Assembly (NCBI GenBank): GCA_964520495.1 | Contig: CAZFMZ010000006.1 | Span: 1-29,888 of the forward strand | Direction: 5' to 3' | Length of the DNA stretch: 29,888 bases | Source of the DNA: UBA1020 sp964520495 | Lineage (GTDB): Bacteria > Patescibacteriota > Saccharimonadia > Saccharimonadales > Saccharimonadaceae | Part shown: one piece after another, positions 1-6,317 of the stretch | Position numbering within the stretch: position 1 is the stretch's first letter | Layout: each line of letters starts with the position of its first letter | The notes under the pieces: generated by a model | Seen by the model: only the letters and a program-made list of their open reading frames with translations | Told to the model about the DNA's origin: nothing | Databases searched by the model: none | Made by a program: the position numbers and the translations under genes

Positions 1-405
1 AGTTGTCGCCTTCATGTCCACCGAGATTTTTTCAGCTTCTTCCTTAGCAGGGATTTTTATAGTTGTGTCTGCATAAACCAGGTTTGGATTGGAAATCTTA
101 TTTGCCGCGGCTATTGCCGGCCAAAAGTCCATCGAACCGTAGGATTTTTCGGAAATCTTGGAAAGGGAATCTCCTGCCGCAACCTTATAATCCTGACCTG
201 GTTTTGCCTCATCCGTACTTTCAATTTGTGCGGCCTCTTCGGTTTTAATTCCCCCGTCAATTTTAGCATTTCTTTTTGTGATAAAATTTGCAACCAAGAG
301 TCCAATAATAACCACAATAATTGCCCCGAGAATTATCGACCCGTAAGAATCCTGCCACTTGATGTTATAGCTTGAATGAAATTTATTTTTTACTTTGCGC
401 GCCAT
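1..405 (-). CDS. LysM-domain membrane protein (3' part cut by window edge)
   Basis: This reading frame runs off the left edge, so only the first 135 residues are visible. The start is ATG at 405-403, preceded by a good ribosome binding site (AAAGGAGG, 5 nt upstream). The protein begins MARKVKNKFHSSYN and has one hydrophobic membrane segment at about residues 22-40 (SIILGAIIVVIIGLLV). A linker follows, then a LysM-like module at about residues 72-118: YKVAAGDSLSKISEKSYGS, then WPAIAAANKI, then LVYADTTIKIP. LysM domains bind peptidoglycan-type glycans, so this is probably an inner-membrane-anchored wall-binding protein; single-TM plus LysM proteins of this shape are common in Patescibacteria. 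Codon use is AT-rich (AAA, ATT, ATA, TTT) and unlike the other genes in the window, suggesting transfer or an assembly join. The LysM call is good; the function is inferred. Confidence 0.75.
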   Translation of the reverse strand, partial: MARKVKNKFHSSYNIKWQDSYGSIILGAIIVVIIGLLVANFITKRNAKIDGGIKTEEAAQIESTDEAKPGQDYKVAAGDSLSKISEKSYGSMDFWPAIAAANKISNPNLVYADTTIKIPAKEEAEKISVDMKATT

Positions 406-499
406 TTAACCTCCTTTCAGGCAGGGGAATAGAAGAATTGAATGTAAAATATCACAAGAAGGGTATTTTTTAAAGGTGCAATTTAATTTGGGATGTTAT

Positions 500-517
500 C
501 CCGCAAAAAAATGCGGG
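500..517 (-). other. Hairpin overlapping the tRNA-Asp 3' end
   Basis: Six-base perfect arms (CCCGCA at 517-512 and TGCGGG at 505-500 on the minus strand) enclose a loop of six T. The 5' arm is formed by the last bases of the tRNA-Asp gene. It may act as a terminator or processing signal for the tRNA, but there is no T-run after the stem, so this is uncertain. Confidence 0.35.
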
Positions 518-588
518 CCCGACCGGATTCGAACCGGCGATCTCCTCCGTGACAGGGAGGCGTGATAGGCCAACTTCACTACGAGCCC
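514..588 (-). tRNA. tRNA-Asp (GTC)
   Basis: Full cloverleaf read on the minus strand. The acceptor is GGGCTCG/CGGGCCC, the anticodon stem CCTCC/GGAGG holds loop CTGTCAC (anticodon GTC), and the T arm is GCCGG-TTCGAAT-CCGGT. The discriminator base is G. The 3' CCA is not encoded (the gene is followed by CAT), whereas the other three tRNA genes in the window do encode CCA. The AT-rich stretch with the LysM gene begins right after this 3' end. Confidence 0.95.
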
Positions 589-662
589 AGGCGTATCAGA
601 CTTCACGTATCATAGCAGACCGTGGCCCCTGTTGCAAGCTGCTTCGTGCTCATCACGACAGG

Positions 663-671
663 TGGTATAAT
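663..671 (+). promoter_or_regulatory. Extended -10 promoter for tRNA-Thr
   Basis: TGGTATAAT is a perfect extended -10 (TGnTATAAT), 21 nt upstream of the mature tRNA-Thr 5' end. No convincing -35 is present at the usual spacing, as expected for extended -10 promoters. Confidence 0.65.
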
Positions 672-692
672 GGCAAGCGTGGCAATAAGGCT

Positions 693-768
693 GCCGCTGT
701 AGCTCAGCTGGTAGAGCGGCGCTTTCGTAAAGCGTAGGTCACCGGTTCAAATCCGGTCAGCGGCTCCA
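693..768 (+). tRNA. tRNA-Thr (CGT)
   Basis: Cloverleaf with acceptor GCCGCTG/CAGCGGC, anticodon loop TTCGTAA (anticodon CGT, reads ACG), T arm ACCGG-TTCAAAT-CCGGT, discriminator T and an encoded CCA. The UCCA end matches the UGGA bulge sequence in the thrS T-box at 6206-6209. A protein gene starts only 10 nt after the CCA, so the two are probably on one transcript. Confidence 0.96.
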
Positions 769-778
769 TGTATTCACT

Positions 779-1156
779 ATGAAAGATATCCTCAAAGCAA
801 CCGCCAGGGAAGTACTCGCCGACAGAAAACTGTTGATCTTCTGCGTTGCCATCCTGACGGGCGGCCTTATCTATATGGCGTACGTCGCTTTGTCGCTCAG
901 CCCGAGCGACCTGCAACTTGCAACCCGCTATACCTCGTTCGGCGAAACGCAGTTCTACCGTAACAAGTGGTACTATCTGCTGTCATTCGTTGGCCTCGGC
1001 GTGGTGTATATCGTCATGCATATCGGCATGGTAGCCAAGCTGTATATGACCGGCATGCGCGATCTGGCGTATGCGTTAGGCTGGTTCAGCCTGCTTATCC
1101 TGCTCTTGATGTTCGTCTACACGAGTTCGGTGCTGGGAATCGCCTACTTGTCATAA
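779..1156 (+). CDS. Small three-TM membrane protein next to a glycosyltransferase
   Basis: A 125-residue protein with no family I recognise. It has three hydrophobic segments: about residues 18-40 (LLIFCVAILTGGLIYMAYVAL), 65-87 (YYLLSFVGLGVVYIVMHIGMV) and 98-124 (AYALGWFSLLILLLMFVYTSS). The N-terminus is short and basic, and a polar loop of about 25 residues separates TM1 and TM2. It lies between tRNA-Thr (10 nt upstream) and the processive glycosyltransferase gene (3 nt downstream). It is therefore probably co-transcribed with both and may be an accessory subunit of the glycosyltransferase. No Shine-Dalgarno is seen before the ATG; the mRNA 5' end may be made by tRNA 3' processing. It is a real gene by codon use and context; its function is unknown. 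Confidence 0.75.
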   Translation: MKDILKATAREVLADRKLLIFCVAILTGGLIYMAYVALSLSPSDLQLATRYTSFGETQFYRNKWYYLLSFVGLGVVYIVMHIGMVAKLYMTGMRDLAYALGWFSLLILLLMFVYTSSVLGIAYLS

Positions 1157-1159
1157 GTT

Positions 1160-2800
1160 ATGATCGATCTTGAGATTCCCCTGAAGAACCGCACGCCGCT
1201 GTACCGGTTCTTCGAGATGGTACCGGGACTGCTTAGCTGGGGTTCAATCATCCTGCTTATCGTGCTGTCACTCCTGAACCCGCTGCTGGCCGGTATCTAC
1301 GTGCTGCTTGTCATCGTGACGTTGCTTATCAAAGCGACAGGCATCGCGTATCACACGCTCATTGGTAGTCGTCGCATCGAGCGGGCTCAGAAAATTGACT
1401 GGCACGGCCGCCTGATGGATCTGAAAGATCCGGCCGTTGCCTATGAACGCCATCAACGACAGACGCTGCGTGAGCTTGGCACGCGCCAGCACGGTGAAAA
1501 CCTGCGCCTGATGGCCAATGCCGTCGAAGAGTATCCCAAGCCTGACGATATCTATAACGCCGTCATTATCGCGACCTACAACGAATCGTATGAGGTGCTA
1601 CAACCGACCATTGAATCGGTGGTCAACACGACATACGACTCGAAGCACATCATTTTGGTCATCGCCTATGAGGAGCGTGGTGGGCCAGGTATCGAAGGTA
1701 CCGTTAAGCAGCTACGCGACGAGTACGCCCACCGGTTCAAGGCCCTCGAGCTGGTCAAGCACCCGAAGGACCTGCCGGATGAAGTGATAGGCAAGGGTGG
1801 CAACATCACCTACGCCGGTCAGTATCTGCAGACCTGGCTCGACAAGCAGGCGATTCCGTACCAGAACGTCATCGTCACCACGCTCGACAGCGACAACCGA
1901 CCTCACAAGACCTATTTTGACTACGTGACGTACGAATACATCGTGCATGACGATCGAAAGCACCTGTCGTACCAGCCGGTGTCACTGTTTCTCAATAACA
2001 TCTGGGACGTACCGGCCCCGATGCGCGTCGTCGCTACCGGTAACTCGTTCTGGAACATTATTTCCAGCATGCGGCCTCATACGTTACGGAATTTCGCCAG
2101 TCATTCCCAGCCGATGGATGCCTTGGTGGAAATGGGCTTTTGGAGCAAGCGCACCATCGTCGAAGACGGTCACCAGTATTGGCGGAGCTATTTCTACTTC
2201 GGCGGCCAGTATGAGGTGGTGCCGATTTACGTGCCGATTTACCAGGACGCGGTACTGTCCGATACCTACGTGAAGACGTTGAAAGCCCAATTTGTGCAGC
2301 TACGGCGGTGGGCGTACGGCGCATCGGACGTGCCTTACGTGGCGACCCGGCTTTTCACCCGTAAACGGAACGTACCGTTCGGTGCCGGGCTCAGCCGGCT
2401 CATCCGTCTGCTCGACGGCCATGTCACCCTGGCGAGCGTCTCAATTATCGTGACCTTTGGCGGCTGGATACCGCTCCTTATCAACTCCGAAGCCTCACTC
2501 AGCGTAGCCGCCAATCAGTTACCAGAGATTCTCAGCATCTTGCAACGCATCGCCATGATTGGTATCCTCATCACCGTTTTCCTGTCGTTTAAGATGCTGC
2601 CGCCACGACCCGCCCGGTATAAGCGTCACCGCAGCCTCGGCATGCTGGCACAGTGGTTGCTGATGCCGCTCATTGCTATCTGTTATTCGGCCGCCAGCGC
2701 CTTCTATTCTCAGACACGCCTTATGTTCGGTAACTACCTGGACAAGTTCGACGTCACCGACAAAGCCACCGTTGAAACGATCGAGCGCGCGAAAAGCTAA
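1160..2800 (+). CDS. Membrane-bound family 2 glycosyltransferase (processive type)
   Basis: A 546-residue enzyme that transfers sugar from a nucleotide-sugar donor, probably building or exporting an envelope polysaccharide. Two N-terminal membrane segments lie at about residues 24-58. The GT2 catalytic domain follows: entry strand VIIATYNES (135-143), metal-binding DSD (243-245), the ED of IVEDGHQYW (335-336) as acceptor/base motif, and QLRRW (380-384), the QxxRW signature of processive GT2 enzymes. Further hydrophobic segments at about 423-440, 461-478 and 493-514 could form a translocation channel as in cellulose or hyaluronan synthases. The QxxRW motif and membrane topology argue against a simple soluble GT2. 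The product sugar cannot be told from sequence. The upstream 125-aa membrane protein is separated by only 3 nt, so they form an operon. The gene ends 6 nt from the convergent nrdR-like gene with no obvious terminator between. Confidence 0.9.
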   Translation: MIDLEIPLKNRTPLYRFFEMVPGLLSWGSIILLIVLSLLNPLLAGIYVLLVIVTLLIKATGIAYHTLIGSRRIERAQKIDWHGRLMDLKDPAVAYERHQRQTLRELGTRQHGENLRLMANAVEEYPKPDDIYNAVIIATYNESYEVLQPTIESVVNTTYDSKHIILVIAYEERGGPGIEGTVKQLRDEYAHRFKALELVKHPKDLPDEVIGKGGNITYAGQYLQTWLDKQAIPYQNVIVTTLDSDNRPHKTYFDYVTYEYIVHDDRKHLSYQPVSLFLNNIWDVPAPMRVVATGNSFWNIISSMRPHTLRNFASHSQPMDALVEMGFWSKRTIVEDGHQYWRSYFYFGGQYEVVPIYVPIYQDAVLSDTYVKTLKAQFVQLRRWAYGASDVPYVATRLFTRKRNVPFGAGLSRLIRLLDGHVTLASVSIIVTFGGWIPLLINSEASLSVAANQLPEILSILQRIAMIGILITVFLSFKMLPPRPARYKRHRSLGMLAQWLLMPLIAICYSAASAFYSQTRLMFGNYLDKFDVTDKATVETIERAKS

Positions 2801-2806
2801 GCACTC

Positions 2807-3262
2807 TTATTTGATACTGGGGCGGCCACGTCGTTTACGGGTTGCATCAACCAGCCCATGGCCGGCCGCGTACTGTAGGGCCGCCAGTTCGTCGAAACGT
2901 TTCAGCACCTGATGGGTAAGCGCGGCGATATCATCGGCCGAAGGAGCTTTGACCTGACTGATAAGGAGTTGTTCTACCGTTTCGGCTAGCGGTAAGGCGT
3001 GCAGCTGTCGGGCCGTCTGGTCATGGGTGAAGCTGGCAGCGATGCTTAGCGTTAACTTCGACAGGCTGAAGGGTGCGGTCACTGCCTGACCGATCGTAGG
3101 GTAGGACACGGCCACTTTCGCCTCGAGGGCTGGTTTTTCATAGGTAGTGAAAACTTGCCCGCACGCTGGGCATTCGCGGCGTCGCCAGACACCGCTCGTC
3201 TTCTTGTGGGGGCGTGAGTTAGCTACCGCAGTTTTCGCGTGGAAACAATTTATGCAAATCAT
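2807..3262 (-). CDS. nrdR: NrdR-like transcriptional repressor (divergent)
   Basis: A 151-residue protein with an N-terminal zinc ribbon: C3-x2-C6, then WRRREC (26-31) with C31-x2-C34, and FTTYEKP right after. This matches NrdR, the repressor of ribonucleotide reductase genes, whose signature is CPxC...RRRREC..C..RFTTYE. In NrdR an ATP-cone domain follows and senses dATP/ATP. Here residues 43-130 are weakly conserved, for example VSYPTIGQAVTAPFSLSKLTLSI, so nucleotide sensing may be altered. The C-terminus is basic (RKRRGRPSIK). No Shine-Dalgarno is seen. A core NrdR-box-like sequence (CAATATATAG) lies directly upstream, suggesting autoregulation. No ribonucleotide reductase gene is in the window. 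The zinc-ribbon assignment is firm; that it represses nrd genes is inferred from the family. Confidence 0.85.
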   Translation of the reverse strand: MICINCFHAKTAVANSRPHKKTSGVWRRRECPACGQVFTTYEKPALEAKVAVSYPTIGQAVTAPFSLSKLTLSIAASFTHDQTARQLHALPLAETVEQLLISQVKAPSADDIAALTHQVLKRFDELAALQYAAGHGLVDATRKRRGRPSIK

Positions 3263-3277
3263 GTCTATATATTGTCA
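3262..3277 (-). promoter_or_regulatory. Possible NrdR box at the nrdR start
   Basis: The core (3265-3274) reads CAATATATAG on the minus strand and fits the CwATATATwG centre of NrdR boxes, but the outer three bases on each side do not fit well. It sits at the start codon and likely -10 region of the nrdR-like gene, where an autoregulatory operator would block transcription. Only one box is seen, while NrdR usually binds paired boxes. Confidence 0.35.
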
Positions 3278-3383
3278 TACAGCTATTAAAAATGCTAGTG
3301 GATAACCAGTGGAGGAGTGGGGATTACTCAACTGGGCACCCTGATCGCTGCATTAACAGAGGTATTACTTGACTTGTAGAACG

Positions 3384-3418
3384 AAAAACCGCCGCGATCC
3401 GGTAAGGGAAGGCGGCGG
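3384..3418 (-). terminator. Rho-independent terminator of the 36-aa small gene
   Basis: On the minus strand, CCGCCGC (3418-3412) pairs with GCGGCGG (3395-3389) across a 16-nt loop and is followed directly by TTTTT. It lies 24 nt after the stop codon of the small gene at 3443-3553. Confidence 0.85.
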
Positions 3419-3442
3419 AAAAGTCCGTTTTAATGAACGCGA

Positions 3443-3553
3443 CTATTTTTTGAGTTTCCTGCGGGTGTCTTGCCAGGTTTCGTTGAATTCGAAGCCCAGG
3501 TTGAACTGCGCAAGTTTGGATGGCTTTTGGTGTTGTATGTCTTGGTTAGCCAT
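3443..3553 (-). CDS. 36-aa small protein, leaderless transcript
   Basis: A short reading frame beginning MANQDIQHQKPSKL and ending TRRKLKK. It is hydrophilic, rich in K, Q and N, with no membrane segment. I do not recognise it. Support comes from its setting. A near-consensus promoter (TTGACA, 17-nt spacer, TAATAT) lies just upstream, with only 6 nt between the -10 box and the ATG, so transcription would start at the A of the ATG. A strong terminator follows the stop codon. The whole unit is about 170 bases and independent of its neighbours, nrdR downstream and the protease upstream. The basic C-terminus could bind nucleic acid, but that is a guess. It could instead be a small RNA whose reading frame is chance. 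Confidence 0.6.
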   Translation of the reverse strand: MANQDIQHQKPSKLAQFNLGFEFNETWQDTRRKLKK

Positions 3554-3559
3554 ACTTTC

Positions 3560-3588
3560 ATATTAGCATAAGCGTAATAATTTGTCAA
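3560..3588 (-). promoter_or_regulatory. Consensus promoter of the 36-aa gene
   Basis: TTGACA at 3588-3583, a 17-nt spacer, and TAATAT at 3565-3560 on the minus strand. The predicted +1 falls at 3553, the first base of the ATG. Confidence 0.85.
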
Positions 3589-3841
3589 TAGAACAGTGAT
3601 GCGCACTCATATCATATGTGGTATTTAAAGCCTCGCACCTGTGCTCATCCTGTGGTGGAAAACTTCAGGTTGGTGTGGAAATAGCAAATACTATTAATGT
3701 CTGAAGACGACAGTTTAAGGGCAAAACCAGCCTCATTGATTCATCAACGAGTAATAATACGGGGGTGTACTAACCGATCCTCATGTAGCTATGAAGTAGA
3801 GTGCATGAGGATTGAGATTAAAACATTCAGCCGATAGACTC
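3589..3841. other. Intergenic region with one 9-bp inverted repeat
   Basis: No gene is evident. ATCCTCATG (3777-3785) and CATGAGGAT (3804-3812) form perfect arms around an 18-nt loop, about 30 nt past the protease stop codon. No T-run follows on either strand, so it is at best a processing or stability hairpin for the protease mRNA. Confidence 0.5.
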
Positions 3842-5860
3842 TTACTCAGCTCTGAACTTCACGCTTTCATAACGAAAGTTATGAATTGCTACCGCTTGAT
3901 CACGCTCGGAGGACGAGGCAGTAAAGAAGTGGTTCCCTGTGGCGGGACGATAGAGCCGGTATACAGGACGATCAAGTGAGGTGTCATTGATAATCCTAAA
4001 TCCGATTTTTTCATACTTGAATCCATTTTGACTTACAGCATTATCACGCTCGGCAACAGACGTCGTATAGAAATGACTACGGGTACTGGACCGATAGAGG
4101 CGATAGACAGGCGACGTTCCGTTTGAGGTAGCGCGTGAGTAAAAGGCTATGCCATCGTAACGGAACCCACTATGTTTAATAGCTCTGTCGCGTTCTGCGG
4201 GGTCGATTGTATAAAAATGATTCTTGTAGGTGCTATGGTAAAGCCGATATACTGCTACTTTACCACCAAGGTTTGCTACTATCGAGTGAAGGTTAAGTCG
4301 ACCATAACCATATTGGTCCGTTCTACTAGACGAGTTCATAGCAGGTACTTTATCAGTTGAACTAATAATCAATGAGCGGACTTCATTATGGGATAGAATA
4401 GGGTCTACTGATTTGATAATGCCCGCGGCGCCGGCGACGTGCGGGGCGGCGAATGAGGTGCCGTAGGCGGCGGAATTATAGGTACCTGGTTGAGCTTTGG
4501 ATGGGGCGTTGGCTGTCGGAACGGCGGCGCCAGGGGCGACAAGATCAAGCTGCGGACCATAGGACGAGAAGCTGGCGCGCTTGTCGCTACTATCTGAGGC
4601 GCCAACCGCGATGGCCAGGGGTGAGCGAGCAGGATAACAGACCGTACCGTCGCCATTGTTGCCGGAAGCAGCCACGATGACACTGCCGGCGTTGACGGCC
4701 CGTTGCATGGCGTTTTCGACTAAGCTATCGCTGATGCCGCAGTCGCCATTGATTGACATGGCCAGGCTGAGATTGATGACATCGGCACCCATCTGGCCGG
4801 CATAGTCGATGGAGGCGGCAATCTGTGTCGAGTTACCCCAGCCGTAGCCGTCGAGTGTACGAAGCGGCATGACCTTGGCACCCCAGTCGACCCCGGCAAC
4901 AAGCGCGCCGTTGTTCGAAGCTGAGGCAGCTACGGATGCCACGGCGGTACCATGGCCAAGCACACAAGCGCCCCAACCGTACCCACAACCGTTATCGTAA
5001 TGGTCCTTGTTCAATTGGTTCGGGTCATTGTAATCATCGCAGGCGTAAGGTTGCGGGTCGTTATCTTCACGGATGTAGTTAGGGAAGTCGGGGTCGTTAT
5101 AGGTCGAAGGGTCGGCATAGTTGGGGCAGCCACCGGTAGTGCCGCGCCAGCCGCCCATGAAGTCCCAGCCGCGCCAATCGTCGACGAAGCCGTTGCCATC
5201 GTCATCACGGTTGTTACAACTCTTGTCTAAGGCCAGGCCACGGCTGGTACAGTTCGGTGTCGGACCTTCCAGGGCGGTCGGACCCTTCTCGCCACCGTTG
5301 TTCCAGATCTTTGAAGCGGGCATATCCGCCAGCGTGAATGGGCCGGATGCACCCCATTGCTGACTGGAAAGGACACCGGTATCGATGACGGCGATAGTGA
5401 CCGCGCTACTGCCGGTGGTGGTATCCCAAGCGGCGGGGGCGTTAATCTTCGAGAGGCTCCATTGCTGCCCATAGTACGTGTCATTCGGGGTCCGGGCCAG
5501 GCTGTAGCGCATATTCGGTGCGATGTCGCTGATGATATCGTTTTGTTCGCGTTCGAGCGCCTGAAGCCGGTGATCATCGGCATCGATGTCCACCTCGACG
5601 TAGGTGTGGCTTCGTCCGCCGCTTACCTCATCGGCCACTTCAAGGCCTTTGCCTTTAAGCGCCCGCTCGAGCTTGTTCGGATCACTCGTCTTGATAACCG
5701 CGGTGCCGATTGATTTTACCTTGGCCGACGCGGGTGTCTTGACGGTATCCGGTGGACCCTGCAGGGCCGTAGCAATCGTTGAGGCGCCACCGGCCAACGC
5801 CAGCACGAGCAGCTTGGCTGCCATAACAGAAGAAATGTGGCGGGTGTGGTGGTGGAGCAT
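3842..5860 (-). CDS. Secreted subtilisin-like serine protease with DUF5648-type repeats
   Basis: 672 residues from the ATG at 5860. A longer TTG-started frame reaches 5905 but overlaps the -10 box, so the ATG is preferred. It has an N-terminal signal segment (MAAKLLVLALAGGASTIATA), an I9-like propeptide region (about 50-120), then an S8 catalytic domain with Asp160 (IAVIDTG), His303 (GHGTAVA), oxyanion Asn401 (ASGNN) and Ser469 (GTSFAAPHVAG). All catalytic residues are present. A Cys- and Asp-rich insert at about 200-300 (NRDDDGNGFVDDW) resembles a calcium-binding loop. The C-terminus carries three ~40-residue repeats (about 536-576, 585-623, 633-670) with VYRLY...HFYT...ER, typical of DUF5648 modules. 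It probably acts outside the cell on host or environmental proteins. The repeat region is less GC-rich than the catalytic part. An extended -10 promoter lies upstream. Confidence 0.93.
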   Translation of the reverse strand: MLHHHTRHISSVMAAKLLVLALAGGASTIATALQGPPDTVKTPASAKVKSIGTAVIKTSDPNKLERALKGKGLEVADEVSGGRSHTYVEVDIDADDHRLQALEREQNDIISDIAPNMRYSLARTPNDTYYGQQWSLSKINAPAAWDTTTGSSAVTIAVIDTGVLSSQQWGASGPFTLADMPASKIWNNGGEKGPTALEGPTPNCTSRGLALDKSCNNRDDDGNGFVDDWRGWDFMGGWRGTTGGCPNYADPSTYNDPDFPNYIREDNDPQPYACDDYNDPNQLNKDHYDNGCGYGWGACVLGHGTAVASVAASASNNGALVAGVDWGAKVMPLRTLDGYGWGNSTQIAASIDYAGQMGADVINLSLAMSINGDCGISDSLVENAMQRAVNAGSVIVAASGNNGDGTVCYPARSPLAIAVGASDSSDKRASFSSYGPQLDLVAPGAAVPTANAPSKAQPGTYNSAAYGTSFAAPHVAGAAGIIKSVDPILSHNEVRSLIISSTDKVPAMNSSSRTDQYGYGRLNLHSIVANLGGKVAVYRLYHSTYKNHFYTIDPAERDRAIKHSGFRYDGIAFYSRATSNGTSPVYRLYRSSTRSHFYTTSVAERDNAVSQNGFKYEKIGFRIINDTSLDRPVYRLYRPATGNHFFTASSSERDQAVAIHNFRYESVKFRAE

Positions 5861-5893
5861 GTTGTGTTTGTTTTTTGATGAGTGTACAGCTTG

Positions 5894-5902
5894 ATTGTAG
5901 CA
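5894..5902 (-). promoter_or_regulatory. Extended -10 promoter of the S8 protease
   Basis: On the minus strand TGCTACAAT fits TGnTAnnAT; a TTGCCC 16 nt upstream may serve as -35. The predicted start near 5887 gives a leader of about 27 nt, A-rich and without a Shine-Dalgarno. Confidence 0.6.
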
Positions 5903-5927
5903 CAAGCGTCATGCGGGGCAAGCCATT

Positions 5928-5951
5928 TAAAAACTGACCGGAAGGTCAGTT
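5928..5951 (-). terminator. Terminator of tRNA-Val
   Basis: On the minus strand AACTGACC (5951-5944) and GGTCAGTT (5939-5932) form an 8-bp stem with a TTCC loop, followed by TTT. It starts 8 nt after the tRNA CCA end. Confidence 0.8.
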
Positions 5952-5958
5952 CATAAAA

Positions 5959-6035
5959 TGGTGGGCGATAGAGGATTCGAACCTCTCACCTCCTCAACGT
6001 CAATGAGGCGCTCTAGCCAAATGAGCTAATCACCC
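5959..6035 (-). tRNA. tRNA-Val (GAC)
   Basis: Cloverleaf on the minus strand: acceptor GGGTGAT/ATCGCCC, anticodon stem CCTCA/TGAGG with loop TTGACGT (anticodon GAC), T loop TTCGAAT, discriminator A and an encoded CCA. A terminator follows directly, so this tRNA is a single-gene unit. Confidence 0.95.
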
Positions 6036-6075
6036 AAGCGGGAAGCTTTCTTATTCTAACAAACAGGGGCGACGC

Positions 6076-6105
6076 TTGCAACGCATAGGGGCGCCGGAGT
6101 ATATT
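6076..6105 (+). promoter_or_regulatory. Promoter of the thrS T-box transcript
   Basis: TTGCAA (6076-6081), an 18-nt spacer and TATATT (6100-6105). The predicted transcript start is about 6112, giving a leader of about 205 nt before the thrS ATG. Confidence 0.6.
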
Positions 6106-6111
6106 AGAGGG

Positions 6112-6278
6112 GAATGAGGACGCGGTCTAACCAGCTGCTGAGTTCAGCCTTATAGTGGCTACGTTCGGGCTTACAATAAGAACGCGGCAAGAGTAAACGC
6201 CAAGGTGGAACCTCCGGGCTCGTCCTGGACCGAGGCACGCGACGAAAGACGACATATGTTTTCGACCGCGTGTTTTTT
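6112..6278 (+). promoter_or_regulatory. T-box riboswitch controlling thrS
   Basis: The leader contains the T-box core AAGGTGGAACC (6202-6212), whose UGGA (6206-6209) would pair with the UCCA end of uncharged tRNA-Thr. The tRNA-Thr gene in this window indeed has discriminator U. Downstream, CACGCG (6236-6241) pairs with CGCGTG (6267-6272), extended inside by CGAAA/TTTCG, and is followed by six T (6273-6278): an intrinsic terminator. In the family, uncharged tRNA stabilises the antiterminator and lets transcription into the synthetase gene continue. The upstream Stem I part is compact; a possible specifier is ACG at 6182-6184, which would match anticodon CGT, but the fold was not computed and this triplet is uncertain. 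Confidence 0.8.
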
Positions 6279-6317
6279 ATTTGTAACGAGCCGTGACCCG
6301 GCCGGAAGGAGAGCGCA

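Noticed and set aside
5861..5905. TTG-started N-terminal extension of the S8 protease
   Set aside because: It begins within the extended -10 promoter and would place 15 extra polar residues before the signal peptide.
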